A stretch of DNA of 64,000 nucleotides, from positions 40,181,503 through 40,245,502 of the forward strand of contig CP136065.1 of NCBI GenBank assembly GCA_032622095.1. Direction: 5' to 3'. Positions 23,654 through 35,399 of the stretch are shown piece by piece. This stretch comes from Siphonodentalium dalli. Its lineage: Eukaryota; Mollusca; Scaphopoda; Gadilida; Siphonodentaliidae. The stretch's first letter is position 1; each line of letters starts with the position of its first letter. Under the pieces are notes generated by a model, which was not told the DNA's origin, did not search any database, and was given only the letters and a program-made list of their open reading frames with translations. The translations under genes were made by a program, and so were the position numbers.

Positions 23654-26001
23654 ACCAGACGATTAGATTGGATTTCTCGTATCATGGAGAAGTTTGGTGG
23701 AAATCAGCAACAAAAAGTGTTTCCCTGACCCGACAGTGTCTGGTAATGTTTAACCTGCACCATTATCTTCGTCGTAAAAAGTTATCCCTGTTGTACCCCT
23801 CTGGATCCCTCTACGTCGACCCCGTTGACGTCTATAGTGGACAGATAAACAGACAGATAAACAAACACGCATTCGCAAAAATAGATTCAGACACACATCT
23901 GCAAAGTGAGAATGCATGGAACTGTGACTTCGGAATTGCTGCATAATTATGTTTTAGCCTTCTTTTTGTTTGCATGTGGGGTGAGTGGAATATGTTCTGG
24001 GACCACCATTGGCTCAAATTCATTAATTTGTTGCATACATTCTGTTGAGTATAACAGGAGATGTCCCATAAATGGTCGGATTTAGTGTACAGTCCCCCTT
24101 TAAGATCAGTAATCAGCAACTCATGAAGGATTGGAGGCTCTTTCCCCAAGCACCTGAACAATATTGTGGATACCTGCTGACGAACCTGGGCCCAAGCAGC
24201 TCTCATCAAAGCGGAATAACTCTATTAACATGGTGTATCTCGCGGGAAATAATGTTGCAACTTGTATGCGAGCTGCTGCGAGCTGGGGCAGAAAGTGTCG
24301 CAATTGTTTTAGAACATCACAATATTATTTGAATCTATCTTTTCATACACTTAGCATCTAAGGTGAACTATGTGTAAACCCAGATGTTTCTCCTCTGCTT
24401 TTGGGAATTCGAATGCAAACATTGTCTTCAATAAGAGTTTCGCAGATATTTTGTTGTTGTTGTTTTTGGAAATGTTGCTGGGAAGAGATCAGATAGAGCA
24501 TCTTGTTTTTTCAATATTATCATTCACCATATCAGGGTTATGAAATGAAACCGCCAATGTCGGACATTTTCAGCCACATCAGGAAGGGGGGGGGTAAAAA
24601 AAAATTCCGGGATACAAGGACCGGGTTGGTGGACGTGTTTGAGCACCTATATCGCATATTATTCAATAACGTGCTTAAAGACAAAGTATGACTGCTAAAT
24701 GAATATAAATTATCAGGCTTATAAACTGGACCAGAACATTAATAATCAAGGGAACGGGCGAGGTGTAGTGAAAAATAGTAATTCCATCAGTTCTCAAAGG
24801 TTTTCATATAAACGCTCTATTTTAGATTTTGTTGTCGTTTTCGTCAGTTAGTCTTTTTAGTAGCCCTATGCAATTAATGTATAATGTGACGATATTTAAT
24901 TTAATCTTTCCGAATTCTTTCCTGTCACCCCCGCCTCTTTGTAATTCAATGTATGCTACCGGTCCTATAAATTTCTTTAAAAAAAAAAATATATATATAT
25001 ATAAGCCTGCGCCGTGTGGAATGTAGCTTTTTCAACTGAGTTCGTGTGATTCTGCTGATCGGTACCCAATTACTGCTATTCTTTTCAAACGCGATTTTGA
25101 ACTGCTGAACGTGCATGTCCCTGTGTCCCTTTCGAGTATACTCCCTCGATCCTATGCACAACCTCCATCCGAATTACTTATAGTTTTAATTGAGTTAAAC
25201 TGACTTCAGTCTATAACATGTTGGTATGTAAACTCCTGATCGGTAGCTGATCACCATCTTGGGTGTTATCCGATGCGTTCTCGCGACATTACCTACTCCG
25301 ATCATCAAGGCAAAATATACACAAAACGCTGGCCTGACCGCTGCATGGCATCACATACACATACTGTGAAGAAATCGCGCATTGTTTTTTTTTATTTAAG
25401 ACTGCTCGGTTACAATTCATTCTGCACAATACCGAGAAACAGAACGGCAAATATCCATTTGGAAATTGGTTTGTTCAAATCAGAATGAATTGTTAGTGAT
25501 AAAGGTCTTAAAGTTACGGGCGGCGTTCTATATAGTTTTGTTCATAGCCAAACATAATCAGCGCGTAAATAATATATTGTCGTCAAGATGTACGATGATG
25601 TACGTAAACAAGAGTCTGCTCGTGTTACAGAAGTTTTGCATCGGTTTACATAACACAGCGCAATTCTATGGTTTAATCACACACAAATGACATAAACGCT
25701 CTTTATTATTTCCATATCAGGGAAACAGTAACAAATAACGCTCTTTATGTTTACCATATCCGGATCTAAACAGAAGCCAGGTTCTGTAACGTTTTTTGCT
25801 GTTGTTTACATACTGACACACTGTTTATGCCACATTTCTGATTGGTGTATAAGAACAAAGTATGTCTATATTATACTATTCTTTCTGTTTATGGCGGTTT
25901 TTGACGGAGGTGAATATTTTAACAGCATAGGCCTACCCACCGCCAACGCCGCTCGTATCTTTAAATAAACGTTTTTTATATTATATAATAGACAGATATA
26001 A
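23654..26001. other. No gene supported; one TTAA-type terminus
   Basis: At about 24085-24103 the sequence GTGTACAGTCCCCCTTTAA mirrors the terminus of the MITE at 37361-37985, so a related element may end here, although no partner terminus was located. Minus-strand frames at 23832-24303 look slightly more protein-like than background, but they overlap in two phases and show no family motif. The remaining frames are short and featureless. Confidence 0.4.
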
Positions 26002-26340
26002 TCTCTGTACTAATAAAACTAAATTTTGTTTGTTTGTTTGTCAGAGTATAGGCGACCAAAACGGCTGGACCATCGGAGCTGAATTTTTTTATATGGGGGT
26101 AATTTTACTCGCGGAACATTATTAGATAGGTCCCGTTCACCTCAGATGTCTTAAAATGAAACTAATAATTATTTTTAAAATATTTTGGCTAGAGGCGACC
26201 GAACGGTTGGATCATCTGAGCTGAAAATGTATGCATATGAGTAAGTTGATCCGGGGAATCTTATTAGATATGTCCCGTTAAGCGCATGTCTTAAAAGGGC
26301 ACTAATAATTAATTTAACAAAATAATTAATTATATACCAA
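26002..26340 (+). mobile_element. Helitron-like 5' terminus and two internal modules
   Basis: After an A, the sequence TCTCTGTACTAATAAAACT resembles the conserved 5' end of Helitrons. A TTTG run follows, then two diverged modules of about 165 bp sharing GGCGACCRAACGG, GGAYCATCKGAGCTGAA and TAGATANGTCCCGTT. I could not place the 3' end, so the element is either truncated or ends in sequence I do not recognise. No coding potential. Confidence 0.42.
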
Positions 26341-27181
26341 CATGCAACCTGGTCGGTGAACATTGAAACACGGGGATAAATTGATCCATAGCGTGTCATG
26401 AGATAGATGCCCAGGACCTCATACGACTTAAACGATTTATGGCTGTTTGTGTTATTCGATGATAAATTGACCAAATGATTATAGCCCTAACATGGAGTGA
26501 ATTAAATAGTGGAGTTTTTGGTAGAGGAGTTCGAAATCGAAAGTAGTTTAACATATATATATATCTTTATTACATACAATATATCTATTACATATTGGAA
26601 AAATATCTCAGATAATATCATCACAAAATAATTAGAAAATAAAAATAGGAATAGAACATAATATCTAAAAAAATCACAATAAATCTCAATATTATGCAGT
26701 TTGTAACAGCCAGAAAGAAATTATGTTAACAGAAAAGGGACATATTTTGTTAAAATTGAGGCAAAGGATATTGCGATCAATGCTACGGTGAATGACAGTG
26801 GTTAGCTGCTCATCATATAGACCTGCATGGAACAGGACCCAAGGCACTCGCAGTGGGCAAATGTACCAACAAATATAATAGTCTGTACAAACATCACAAC
26901 TAAGAACATGGAAATACAGATAAACTTTGTTCTTATTTTCATTATTGATAGTTCTCCAATAACAAAAGTTTGCCTGTTGAAACCATTGTTATATAAACAA
27001 AACTGTCACAGTGATTTGTCAACAAACATTGCTAAACGTTCAGGAAGTTCAAATATTTTAGTCTAAATTTTATTTTCAGAATATTTTTCAATGCTTTGAT
27101 CTTTTCCAATGTTTACCATAAAGTTTTGATTAAACTTTGTATCTTATTGCTCTAATTGGACTTTTGTCGGTGATTCCACTG
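26341..27181. other. No gene recognised
   Basis: AT-rich, with short A-rich runs at 26560-26700. No coding or repeat unit is supportable. Confidence 0.4.
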
Positions 27182-27517
27182 TAACAGTAGTGTTTACATA
27201 GCAGTAATGGTTACATTAACAGTAGTGTTTACATAGCAGTAATGGTTACATTAACAGTTATGTTTACATAACAGTAATGGTTACATTAACAGTAGTGTTT
27301 ACATAACAGTAATGGTTACATTAACAGTAGTGTTTAAATAACAGTAATGGTTACATTAACAGTAGTGTTTAAATAACAGTAATGGTTACATTAACAGTAG
27401 TGTTTACATAACAGTAATGATTACATTAACAGTAGTGTTTACATAACAGTACTGGTTACATTAACAGTAGTGTTTACATAACAGTAATGGTTACATTGAC
27501 AGTAGTGTTTACATAGT
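27182..27517. repeat. 35-bp minisatellite, ~9.6 copies
   Basis: The unit TAACAGTAGTGTTTACATA plus GCAGTAATGGTTACAT is repeated head to tail with very few substitutions (for example ACATAAC for ACATAGC, and TTTAAATAAC in two adjacent units). High similarity between copies suggests recent expansion, so length variation between individuals is likely. Confidence 0.93.
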
Positions 27518-27934
27518 AATGATTTTGACATGCGAAATCTCGTTCTTTGAGATTTATTAATAATGAAATAAAAACAATGTCGATCGTCTGTTCATGTACT
27601 TGTTAAATATGTTGTTTTACAGACTTTTGTGTTATTTCGCATGAACCCACTTTGAAGGCCTTGATCCCCTTTAAACAGAGAAACAGATCTTTTTTATCAT
27701 GTTCTAGGGGATTAACATAGGTTGATAAATATGCAAAATCCCTATATATAGATCACGTAAGTCTTGTGATGAACTTATATAAATCATTTTAGAGAAGAAA
27801 TTGGTATCTTTTTCCTCAAAAGCATTCAGCCTAAGCATTTAACAATTAAGAGTCCTTTGTTAGCTCCTGATATAGTACCAAGATCATTGTTAGGGCGTGA
27901 CAAAATACACCTGTGGTAATACCAAATTCTAACT
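27518..27934. other. No gene recognised
   Basis: AT-rich spacer between the minisatellite and the next repeat; no structure seen. Confidence 0.4.
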
Positions 27935-28190
27935 TTATCTGTATTTTGGGATAAGTAAACTCACATACCAAATTTCATTCCATTCAGTTCAGACTTACTG
28001 AAGTTACCATTTGGAAATGAAAACTGAATGCAAATTTCAACAAAAGGGGCCATAACTGTGGTGAAAACTGGCAAGCGGAACCCAAATTCAAGCTTGACCT
28101 GTATAAAACTAATAAACTAATAAAACCACATACCAAATTTCATTCCATTCAGTTGAGACTATCTAAAGTTATCATCTGGAAGCCAAACAG
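27935..28190. repeat. Two units of the 17.6-kb dispersed repeat, inverted
   Basis: The units contain CATACCAAATTTCATTCCATT, CAGTTNAGACT and AAGTTACCATTTGGAAATG, and the complement of the GGCCATAACT / CGGAACCCAAATTC block. This is the reverse orientation of the family at 17600-17935. Confidence 0.65.
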
Positions 28191-28366
28191 ATGGAACTAT
28201 AACAGAAAACGTCCAGTTTTAAAAAAATGGGTGCATTAAGAATGAAGATATTTTGTCTCATTTATGTGAAATGTTAACATGGAACTATAACAGAAAACGT
28301 CCAGTTTTAAAAAAATGGGTGCATTAAGAATGAAGATATTTTGTCTCATTTATGTGAAATGTTAAC
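28191..28366. repeat. 88-bp perfect tandem duplication
   Basis: The segment starting ATGGAACTATAACAGAAAAC at 28191 repeats at 28279 with no difference that I can see over 88 bases. A short recent duplication with no coding content. Confidence 0.9.
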
Positions 28367-28454
28367 ATTTACCAGAAAAGGAAGAAAAAGTAGGAAAAAT
28401 ATGTGTCCAAGGACGACTATCACTATGTAAAAAATCCGACATTTAATGGAGATA

Positions 28455-28667
28455 CAGTAATGCCCTAATTAATCGACTCCCTAACCACAGCATAATTATG
28501 GGTAACTTTTCAGGATTTAGTCGGAAATATGTGTTGTTGCCATTCATCGGAAAGCTCTCCCCGGGAGCTTTCCGATGAATGGCAACAAGCCATATTTCCG
28601 ACTAAATCCTGAAAAGTTACCCATAATTCCGCTGTGGTTAGGGAGTCGATTAATTAGGGCATTACTG
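28455..28667. mobile_element. Foldback MITE with TA flanks (Tc1/mariner-like)
   Basis: The arms begin CAGTAATGCCCTAATTAATC and end with its complement; the two halves pair over about 100 bp with only a few mismatches, around TCCCCGGGA. TA dinucleotides flank both ends (28453-28454 and 28668-28669). A TA target and a CAGT start are typical of Tc1/mariner termini, so this is best read as a mariner-derived hairpin MITE. The crossing frame is a palindrome artefact. Confidence 0.8.
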
Positions 28668-28669
28668 TA

Positions 28670-29512
28670 TTTGTTGACTGCAACAGAGTGGTTACATGTG
28701 ATGTATGTCCAAACGATAAATATAAACAAACAGATATGAGCATAAATATTATAAATACTGATTTGAAGTCATCAGAGTGGATGAACAGAAGTAATTATTT
28801 GTACCTGTTTTTATAATACTGTAAATTTGTCCTGGAAATGGATACAGACATTGAACAGTCCAACGACCAACATCCTAATTTTGCACAAATGCAGGCCTGC
28901 AAATTTGAGGCGAATGACGCTCAGTTCGCTTGGAGATTAACTAAAATGAAAATGCTGCAAACAAAAAACAGGTCATGCCAATTTTTTTTAAATGCAGGTC
29001 TCGCGATAACTAATTCTCGCCTTAATTTGCTCAATCAAGTCCAAAAATGAAACATTCAAATTTATTATGGTAGTTCAATGAGTTGCCCCTCTCTAGTTAA
29101 TAATACCAGTTGTAGTGATCATAACAGTTTGTGTAAGTCACCTGCTAGCCTATGGTACAAACAAGGCAAACAAACAAAAGTTTACACATAATTTTGAAAC
29201 CTGCAGCAAGATTGTTTTCAAACAGCTATTCGTCAATGTCTTAGCATAACAATACACCGAACCTGGCCGAATCATGCAGTTATCGTCAATGACGTATAGG
29301 TGATGAAATCTGCATGGCTTCTTTCATATAACTTCATAAATTTGTTGTCTGTGACAGAATATTTTTGCCCACTATACCGACAGAATAATAATAACACTCC
29401 ACCTTACCTCCCATTTACAGTACTCAAAAACAAGTACACTTGAAATAATTACTTCCGCTCATCAACAGTGGTCATAAGCAAAACAGAAATGCAGGGATAA
29501 AACATTGTTTGG
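28670..29512. other. No gene recognised
   Basis: A 70-codon frame at 28838-29050 starts MDTDIEQSND and is mildly protein-like, but it has no splice context, homology motif or codon evidence that I could defend. The rest is plain. Confidence 0.4.
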
Positions 29513-30700
29513 TGAATGTGTGTGTGATGAATTTATCATGTGTGTGATGCATTCAGCATGTGTGATGTATTTATCATGTGTGTGATGCGTTTATCATGCG
29601 TGTCATGCATTTATCATGTGTGTGTGATGCATTTATCATGTGTGTGGTGCGTTTATCATGTATGTGATGCATTATCATGTGTGTGGTGCGTTTATCATGT
29701 GTGTGATGCATTTATCATGTGTCATGCATTTATCATGTGTGATGTATTTATCATGTGTGTCATGCATGTATCATGCGCGTGTCGTGCATTTATCGTGTGT
29801 GTGATGCATTTATCATGTGTGTGTCATGCTTTTATCATGTGTGTGTCATGCTTTTATCATTTGTGTGTGTCATACTTTTATCATGTTTCATGATTGTGTG
29901 TGTGTGATGCATTTATCATGTGTGATGCATTTATCATGTGTGTGATGCATTTATCATGTGTATGTGCTGCATTTATCATGTGTGTGATGCATTTATCATG
30001 TGTGTGATGCATTTATCATGTGTGTGATGCATTTATCATGTGTGTGTGATGTATTTATCATGTGTGTGATGCATTTATCATGTGTGTCATGCATTTATCA
30101 TGTGTGTGTGATGCATTTATCATGTGTGTCATGCATTTATCAGGTGTGTGTGTGATGCATTTATCATGTGTTTGGTGCGTTTATCATGTGTGTCATGCAA
30201 TTATCATGTGTCATGCATTTATCATGTGTGTGATGCATTTATCATGTGTGTCATGCATTTATCATGTGTCATGCATTTATCATGTGTGATGTATTTATCA
30301 TGTGTGTCATGCATTTATCATGTGTGTGTCATGCATTTATCACGTGTGTGATGCATTTATCATGTGTGTCATGCTTTTATCATGTGTGTGTCATGCTTTT
30401 ATCATTTGTGTGTGTCATACTTTTATCATGTGTCATGATTGTGTGTGTGATGCATTTACCATGTGTCATGCATTTATCATGTGTGTGATGCATTTATCAT
30501 GTGTGTGTGGTGCATTTATAATGTGTGTGGTGCATTTATCATGTGTGTGATGGATTTATCATGTGTGTGTGATGCATTTATCATGTGTGTGTGATGCATT
30601 TATCATGTGTGTGTGATGCATTTATCATGTGTGTGTGTGGTGCATTTATCATGTGTGTGGTCTTTATCATGCATTTGTCATGTATGTGTGATACATTTAA
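29513..30700. repeat. 1.2-kb minisatellite of (TG)n + ATGCATTTATCA units
   Basis: About 60 units of 18-24 bp are arranged head to tail. Each has CATTTATCATG followed by TG repeats of variable number, then ATG, with GATG, CATG and GTGC variants. Two long blocks (about 29720-29890 and 30245-30430) are near-duplicates, showing that larger blocks have also been copied. The several frames giving repeated 'CDAFIM'/'CHAFIM' peptides come from the repeat in all phases and are not genes. Confidence 0.93.
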
Positions 30701-30939
30701 CATTTCTTCATGTGTGTAACAAAACTGATAGCTGAGCTCTATGTACACAGTCCAAGAATACAACCTCATTTGAGAAATAACTGTTATTAAAAGTAACGAC
30801 AATATGCACATTGCTATAAAAATAAATATCTTTTGTCACTTAAATAGAACAAAGACATCAAACAAAGAACAAAAGGACAGAGAACATGATGTTAGTTACC
30901 AGCGGGTTACATCATCCAATTCAATGAGACTTGAAATAG

Positions 30940-31292
30940 AATGAGGTCCCGATCGGGTGAATTCAGTGACGCTACCTTGTACAGTGGGCTGACATCACTA
31001 AATTCACCATCTGGGAACCTCATTCTGCTTAAGCCTCATCTTCTGGGAAGTATCTATAGTCTCAAATTGTTTTACCTAATTTTCCCTTCTGTTCTGTTCC
31101 TATATATAAAATGCATAATCGAGGTGACTAATGGATGAACATCACCAATTTCAACTGGGGAACTTCAATCTGACCCTAGGTCGCCCATAGCAGTTGAGGT
31201 TTCAGCAGAATGAGGTTCACAGAGAGGTGATGCTAGCCCGCTGTGCGGAAAGCGTCTCCAAATTCACCATCTGGGGACCTCATTCTGCAAAT
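30940..31292. repeat. Two related hairpins sharing GAATGAGGT...ACCTCATTC
   Basis: At 30940-31027 GAATGAGGTCCCGATCGG pairs with CCATCTGGGAACCTCATTC. At 31208-31290 GAATGAGGTTCACAGAGAGG pairs with CCATCTGGGGACCTCATTC. The inner sequences differ, so they are two diverged members of one hairpin family, about 180 bp apart and in the same orientation. Confidence 0.65.
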
Positions 31293-31742
31293 GACAGACA
31301 CACTATTGCAAGGCTGACTAGTATTAGTCATCATGATCTGGGAGGTGGGATGAAAAAATTTCACCCAAGGCGGCAGATGGCTGGACCGGGCACGAGGCTT
31401 GCAGAGTGTCCGGAGCAAATATCTGGCCCAGAGAGATTCTGTAAATATATAGGGAAATGCCTTTGTCCAATAGTAAACAGAACCAGCACAAATGACATGT
31501 AATTTCAAATAAATGGGAGTCGTGTTTAATTGATATATGGCTGTAATAGATATAGCATGCAATTTGGTGGTCAAATTTCCAAGACGAATCGTTGACACAA
31601 GTTAGACATCGGTTTGACAAAGTTTTATCAGAAGGTAGGAAAAAGATTCAATTTTTCGTCTAAAAATAAAAAATTTCACAATAAATACTGGCTGGAATAA
31701 GAAAACAACATCTGTTTACAATAATGATTATAGTCCATAAGC

Positions 31743-32953
31743 TATGGAAGCGTATTGGTGCCATTTTGAAGAAAAAAATTGGCCCAGTAAGTGCTAATTA
31801 GCACATACGTATCAGCTAATTAGCTGATAATAACAGCTAATTAGCACATAGTAAGTGCTAATTAGCACATACATATCAGCTAATTAGCTGATAATAACAG
31901 CTAATTAGCTGATAATATCAGCTAATTAGCACATACGTATCAGCTAATTAGTTGATAATAACAGCTAAGTAGCACATAATAAGTGCTAATTAGCACATAC
32001 ATATCAGCTAATTAGCTGATAATGACAGCTAATTACCTGATAATATCAGCTAATTAGCACATACGTATCAGCTAATTAGTTGATAATAACAGCTAATTAG
32101 CACATAATAAGTGCTAATTAGCACATACGTATCAGCTAATTAGCTGATAATAATTTTCGAGACGGTAAGGATTTCGACCGATTTGACGGCATTGGTGGGT
32201 GGCCGGCCCCAAATACCACATAGAAACACCCCGACTCCCACCCATCACCCCCGGGGGTGCCACCCCAGGGGGTGAAAATGGGGTATGGGTCGGGGTGTTT
32301 CTAGGTGGTATTTGGGGCCGGCCACACACCCATGCCGTCAAATCGGTCGAAATCCTTACAGTTCTCGAAAATGGTCCATACCCCATTTTCACCCCCTCGG
32401 GTGGCACCCCCCAGGGGAGATGGTTGGGTCGGGGTGTTTCTAGGTGGTATTTGGGACCGGCCACCCACCCATGCCGTCAAATCGGTCGAAATCCTTACCG
32501 TTCTCGAAAATGGTCCATACCCCATTTTCACCCCCGGGGGTGATGGTCGGGGTCTGGATGTTTCTAGGTGGTATTTGGGGCCGGCCACCCACCCATGCCG
32601 TCAAATCGGTCGAAATCCTTACCGTTCTCGAAAATGGTCCATACCCCATTTTCACCCCCTCGGGGTGGCACCCCCGGGGGTGATGGGTGGGGGTTCGGGG
32701 TGTTTCTAGGTGGTATTTGGGGCCGGCCACCCACCCATGCCGTCAAATCGGTCGAAATCCTTACAGTTCTCGAAAATTATTATCAGCTAATTAGCTGTTA
32801 TTATCAGCTAATTAGCTTATATGTATGTGCTAATTAGCACTTATTATGTGCTAATTAGCTGTTATTATCAACTAATTAGCTGATACGTATGTGCTAATCA
32901 GCACTTACTGGGCCAATTTGTTTTCTTCAAAATGGCACCAATACGCTTCCATA
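31743..32953. mobile_element. Foldback element FB-1 with TAATTAGC palindromes and a C-rich core
   Basis: Terminal inverted repeats of about 100 bp start TATGGAAGCGTATTGGTGCC. ATAAGC is duplicated at both edges (31737-31742 and 32954-32959). Inside each arm are alternating self-complementary words: GCTAATTAGC, CAGCTAATTAGCTG and TACGTA. The core at about 32153-32780 has units of about 140 bp with TTTCGACCGATTTGACGGCA, GGCCGGCC and CCCCCGGGGG, one unit inverted relative to the following four. All frames here are repeat-driven. It sits 206 bp from FB-2, with which it shares the TATGGA terminus and overall design. Confidence 0.85.
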
Positions 32954-33159
32954 ATAAGCTCATGTCATATTATCTGTTGAAAATAATTTATTACATCCAT
33001 TTTAGTTTTAGTCGGATTTGCATTGCTGAAAATAAATGGCCCAAGATTTTTTCAAATGGTCTGAAAACTAGATTTTCTGATCCAGCGGGGACACTGGATA
33101 ACGTACATGGTATTGTTGGGAGTACTTATTGGTAATAAACTGATTTTGATCACGAAAAC

Positions 33160-34038
33160 TATGGAGCCCCGGAGGTGACACCCGAATGTTTTTTTTTAAG
33201 TCGTGGCCACGAGAATAAAGTCGTGGCCACGAGAATATGAAGTCGTGGCCACGAGAATATGAAGTCGTGGCCACGAGAATATGAAGTCGTGGGCACGAGA
33301 CTATGAAGTCGTGGCCACGAGAATGTGGTCGTGGCCACGAGAATAAAGTCGTGGGCACGAGAATAAAGTCGTGGGCACGAGAATAATGTCGTGGCCACGA
33401 GAATATTCTCGTGGCCACGAGAATATGGTCGTGGCCACGAGACTATGAAGTCGTGGCCACGAGGATATGGTCGTGGCCACGAGAATAAAGTCGTGGGCAC
33501 GAGAATATTAAGTCGTGGCCACGAGAATATTAAGTCGTGGCCACGAGAATAATCTCGTGCCCACGACTTTATTCTCGTGCCCACGACTTTATTCTCGTGG
33601 CCACGACCATATTCTCGTGGCCACGACTTCATATACTCGTGGCCACGACCATATTCTCGTGGCCACGAGAATATTCTCGTGGCCACGACATTATTCTCGT
33701 GCCCACGACTTTATTCTCGTGGCCACGACCTTATTCTCGTGGCCACGACTTCATAGTCTCGTGCCCACGACTTCATATTCTCGTGGCCACGACTTCATAT
33801 TCTCGTGGCCACGACTATATTCTCGTGGCCGCGACATTATTCTCGTGCCCACGACTTTATTCTCGTGGCCACGACATTATTCTCGTGCCCACGACTTTAT
33901 TCTCGTGGCCACGACTTTATTCTCGTGGCCACGACCTTATTCTCGTGGCCACGACTTCATATTCTCGTGGCCACGACTTCATATTCTCGTGGCCACGACT
34001 TAAAAAAAACATTCGGATGTCACCTCCGGGGCTCCATA
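33160..34038. mobile_element. Foldback element FB-2, an array of TCGTGGCCACGA palindromes
   Basis: Inverted termini start TATGGAGCCCCGGAGGTG, followed by an A/T run (CATTCGGATGTC-side copy slightly diverged). A 7-bp duplication CGAAAAC flanks the element (33153-33159 and 34039-34045). The interior consists only of about 39 copies of a 12-bp palindrome TCGTGGCCACGA, or its one-base variant, separated by 6-9 base AT spacers. The variant is TCGTGGGCACGA only in the left part (to about 33550) and TCGTGCCCACGA only in the right part, and the spacers flip from AATAAAG to CTTTATT at the same place. It is therefore one giant inverted repeat, not a simple tandem array. It encodes nothing; frames of up to 179 codons are artefacts. 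Confidence 0.9.
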
Positions 34039-34045
34039 CGAAAAC

Positions 34046-34573
34046 AGCTTTTGGTGAGATACGATTGTTTCTGTAACTGGATGATGTGGGGACCGTAAAA
34101 TCATACAAGGCATATATTTAAGCCCTTGATACTTAATGGGTTATCATATTCCGTTACAAAAGTACACATTGGAATGGTCTATTATTTCATCTGGAGGGAT
34201 GTTCAGGAAGTATAAGCAGACGACAGACAGACAATACAAGTGCGGAAGGATTCATATATTTTGGTGGGAAATGTTCAGATTATAAGTTCATGGCAGTTTG
34301 TTGAACTTATTATCTGAACATTTCCTAAGGGAGCTGAGCATCAATGATTATATTGTAAAGAGGGTTAAGGGTCAGCAGCATGTTTTGGCAAAATTTCTTG
34401 ATATTTTAATGGCAAGGATGGGCTTCGTTATAGGTTATAATTTAGAAATAAAAGTTACAAAATTATGAAAATTTCCTCAAAAATTTGCAAATAGTATAGT
34501 ATAACGATAGCATGAATGCGATATTATCCACAAAACAAGTGTTTGTTTATATATATATATATATAAATAGTGG
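34046..34573. other. No gene; one small hairpin
   Basis: A hairpin lies at about 34267-34328 (GGAAATGTTCAGAT and ATCTGAACATTTCC). An upstream phrase with TCTGGAGGG...CAGGAA.TATAAGCAGACGACAG recurs at about 40805-40855, so a dispersed repeat is present. Nothing else is recognised. Confidence 0.5.
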
Positions 34574-34765
34574 GCGATAAGCAAAACACTCAACACCGAG
34601 GCAATTTTATTAGGAGAGTGATTCAGGCTGACTCATTCAACGCCGAAATCATGAGTGACCAGGATTAGTGAGCGCTATAGTGGTATGTTGTAAACAACTT
34701 GGTGGTAGTTTTAAACAAAGTTCACTTTGTGGGCTCTCTCCGGTGTTGAGTATTTTGCTTATCGC
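34574..34765. repeat. Short element with 25-bp inverted termini
   Basis: GCGATAAGCAAAACACTCAA at the left matches, inverted, TTGAGTATTTTGCTTATCGC at the right with one mismatch. The 140-bp interior is unremarkable. This is MITE-like, but I could not define flanking duplications. Confidence 0.6.
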
Positions 34766-34899
34766 ATTCTGTTTACATACTGTACTGCAACAGATTTTGG
34801 CTTTTGTTTTCATAACTCGGTGTACGAACTTGACAAAAACATACTATTTACGCGATATTTATGCTATATTTTATTATTCTTTTAAATAGAAGTGATTAT

Positions 34900-35060
34900 A
34901 TTAACAGCAATACCCACTGCAAAGACCATCCGTGCCTTTAAAATGGATTATTTTAATGGCAATACCCACTGCAAAGGCCATCCATGACTTTCAAATGAAT
35001 TTATGTGACTATTCTAACAGCAATACTCACTGTGAAGGCCATCCATGCCTTTAAAATGGA
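34900..35060. repeat. Three short tandem units with CAATACCCACTGCAAAG
   Basis: A phrase of about 60 bp with AACAGCAATACCCACTGCAAA, GGCCATCC and CCTTTAAAATGGAT is repeated three times in slightly diverged form. Non-coding. Confidence 0.65.
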
Positions 35061-35399
35061 TTTTGTAAGGCCAAAAAAATGTCACATTAGATTTCAACCC
35101 TTGCATTGAACGTTTTTATTGACATTGCAAAAAAATAAAAATAAAAAATATATATAATTAGCATACATCGTATATAGGCAACCAACTACCAAAATGCAAC
35201 TCCATTTTAGTCAAGGTTAGATCATAAATTAGGTTTGATGACTGCGATTATTTAATAGCCATGTTTATTTGACAGCGTGCATGTCAGTTTCAACTTTGTG
35301 TCTTTTTCGTTGGAAATAATTTCGAAGTTTTACACTCCTTTTACTTCTACATTCTACTTATGGTGGTTCTCCTGTGAAATGACGGATTAAATTATAAAA

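Noticed and set aside
23832-24303. Minus-strand frames with LRAAWAQVRQQV-like text, possibly an exon
   Set aside because: Two overlapping phases compete, no splice sites support either, and I cannot name a family; left unannotated as a gene.
27182-27517. CRISPR-like array
   Set aside because: The 35-bp units are contiguous with no variable spacers; the context is eukaryotic, so it is a minisatellite.
29540-30811. Cysteine-rich frames repeating CDAFIM/CHAFIM
   Set aside because: A TG/CATTTATCA minisatellite is open in several phases; there is no start context and no family motif.
32132-32837. Proline/glycine-rich frames of 60-134 codons on both strands
   Set aside because: They follow the ~140-bp C-rich units of foldback element FB-1 in all phases.
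33159-34108. Overlapping frames of 97-179 codons on both strands with repeated RGHDF/SWPR peptides
   Set aside because: They arise because the 12-bp palindrome plus spacers has no stop codon in several phases; the DNA structure, not protein, explains them.
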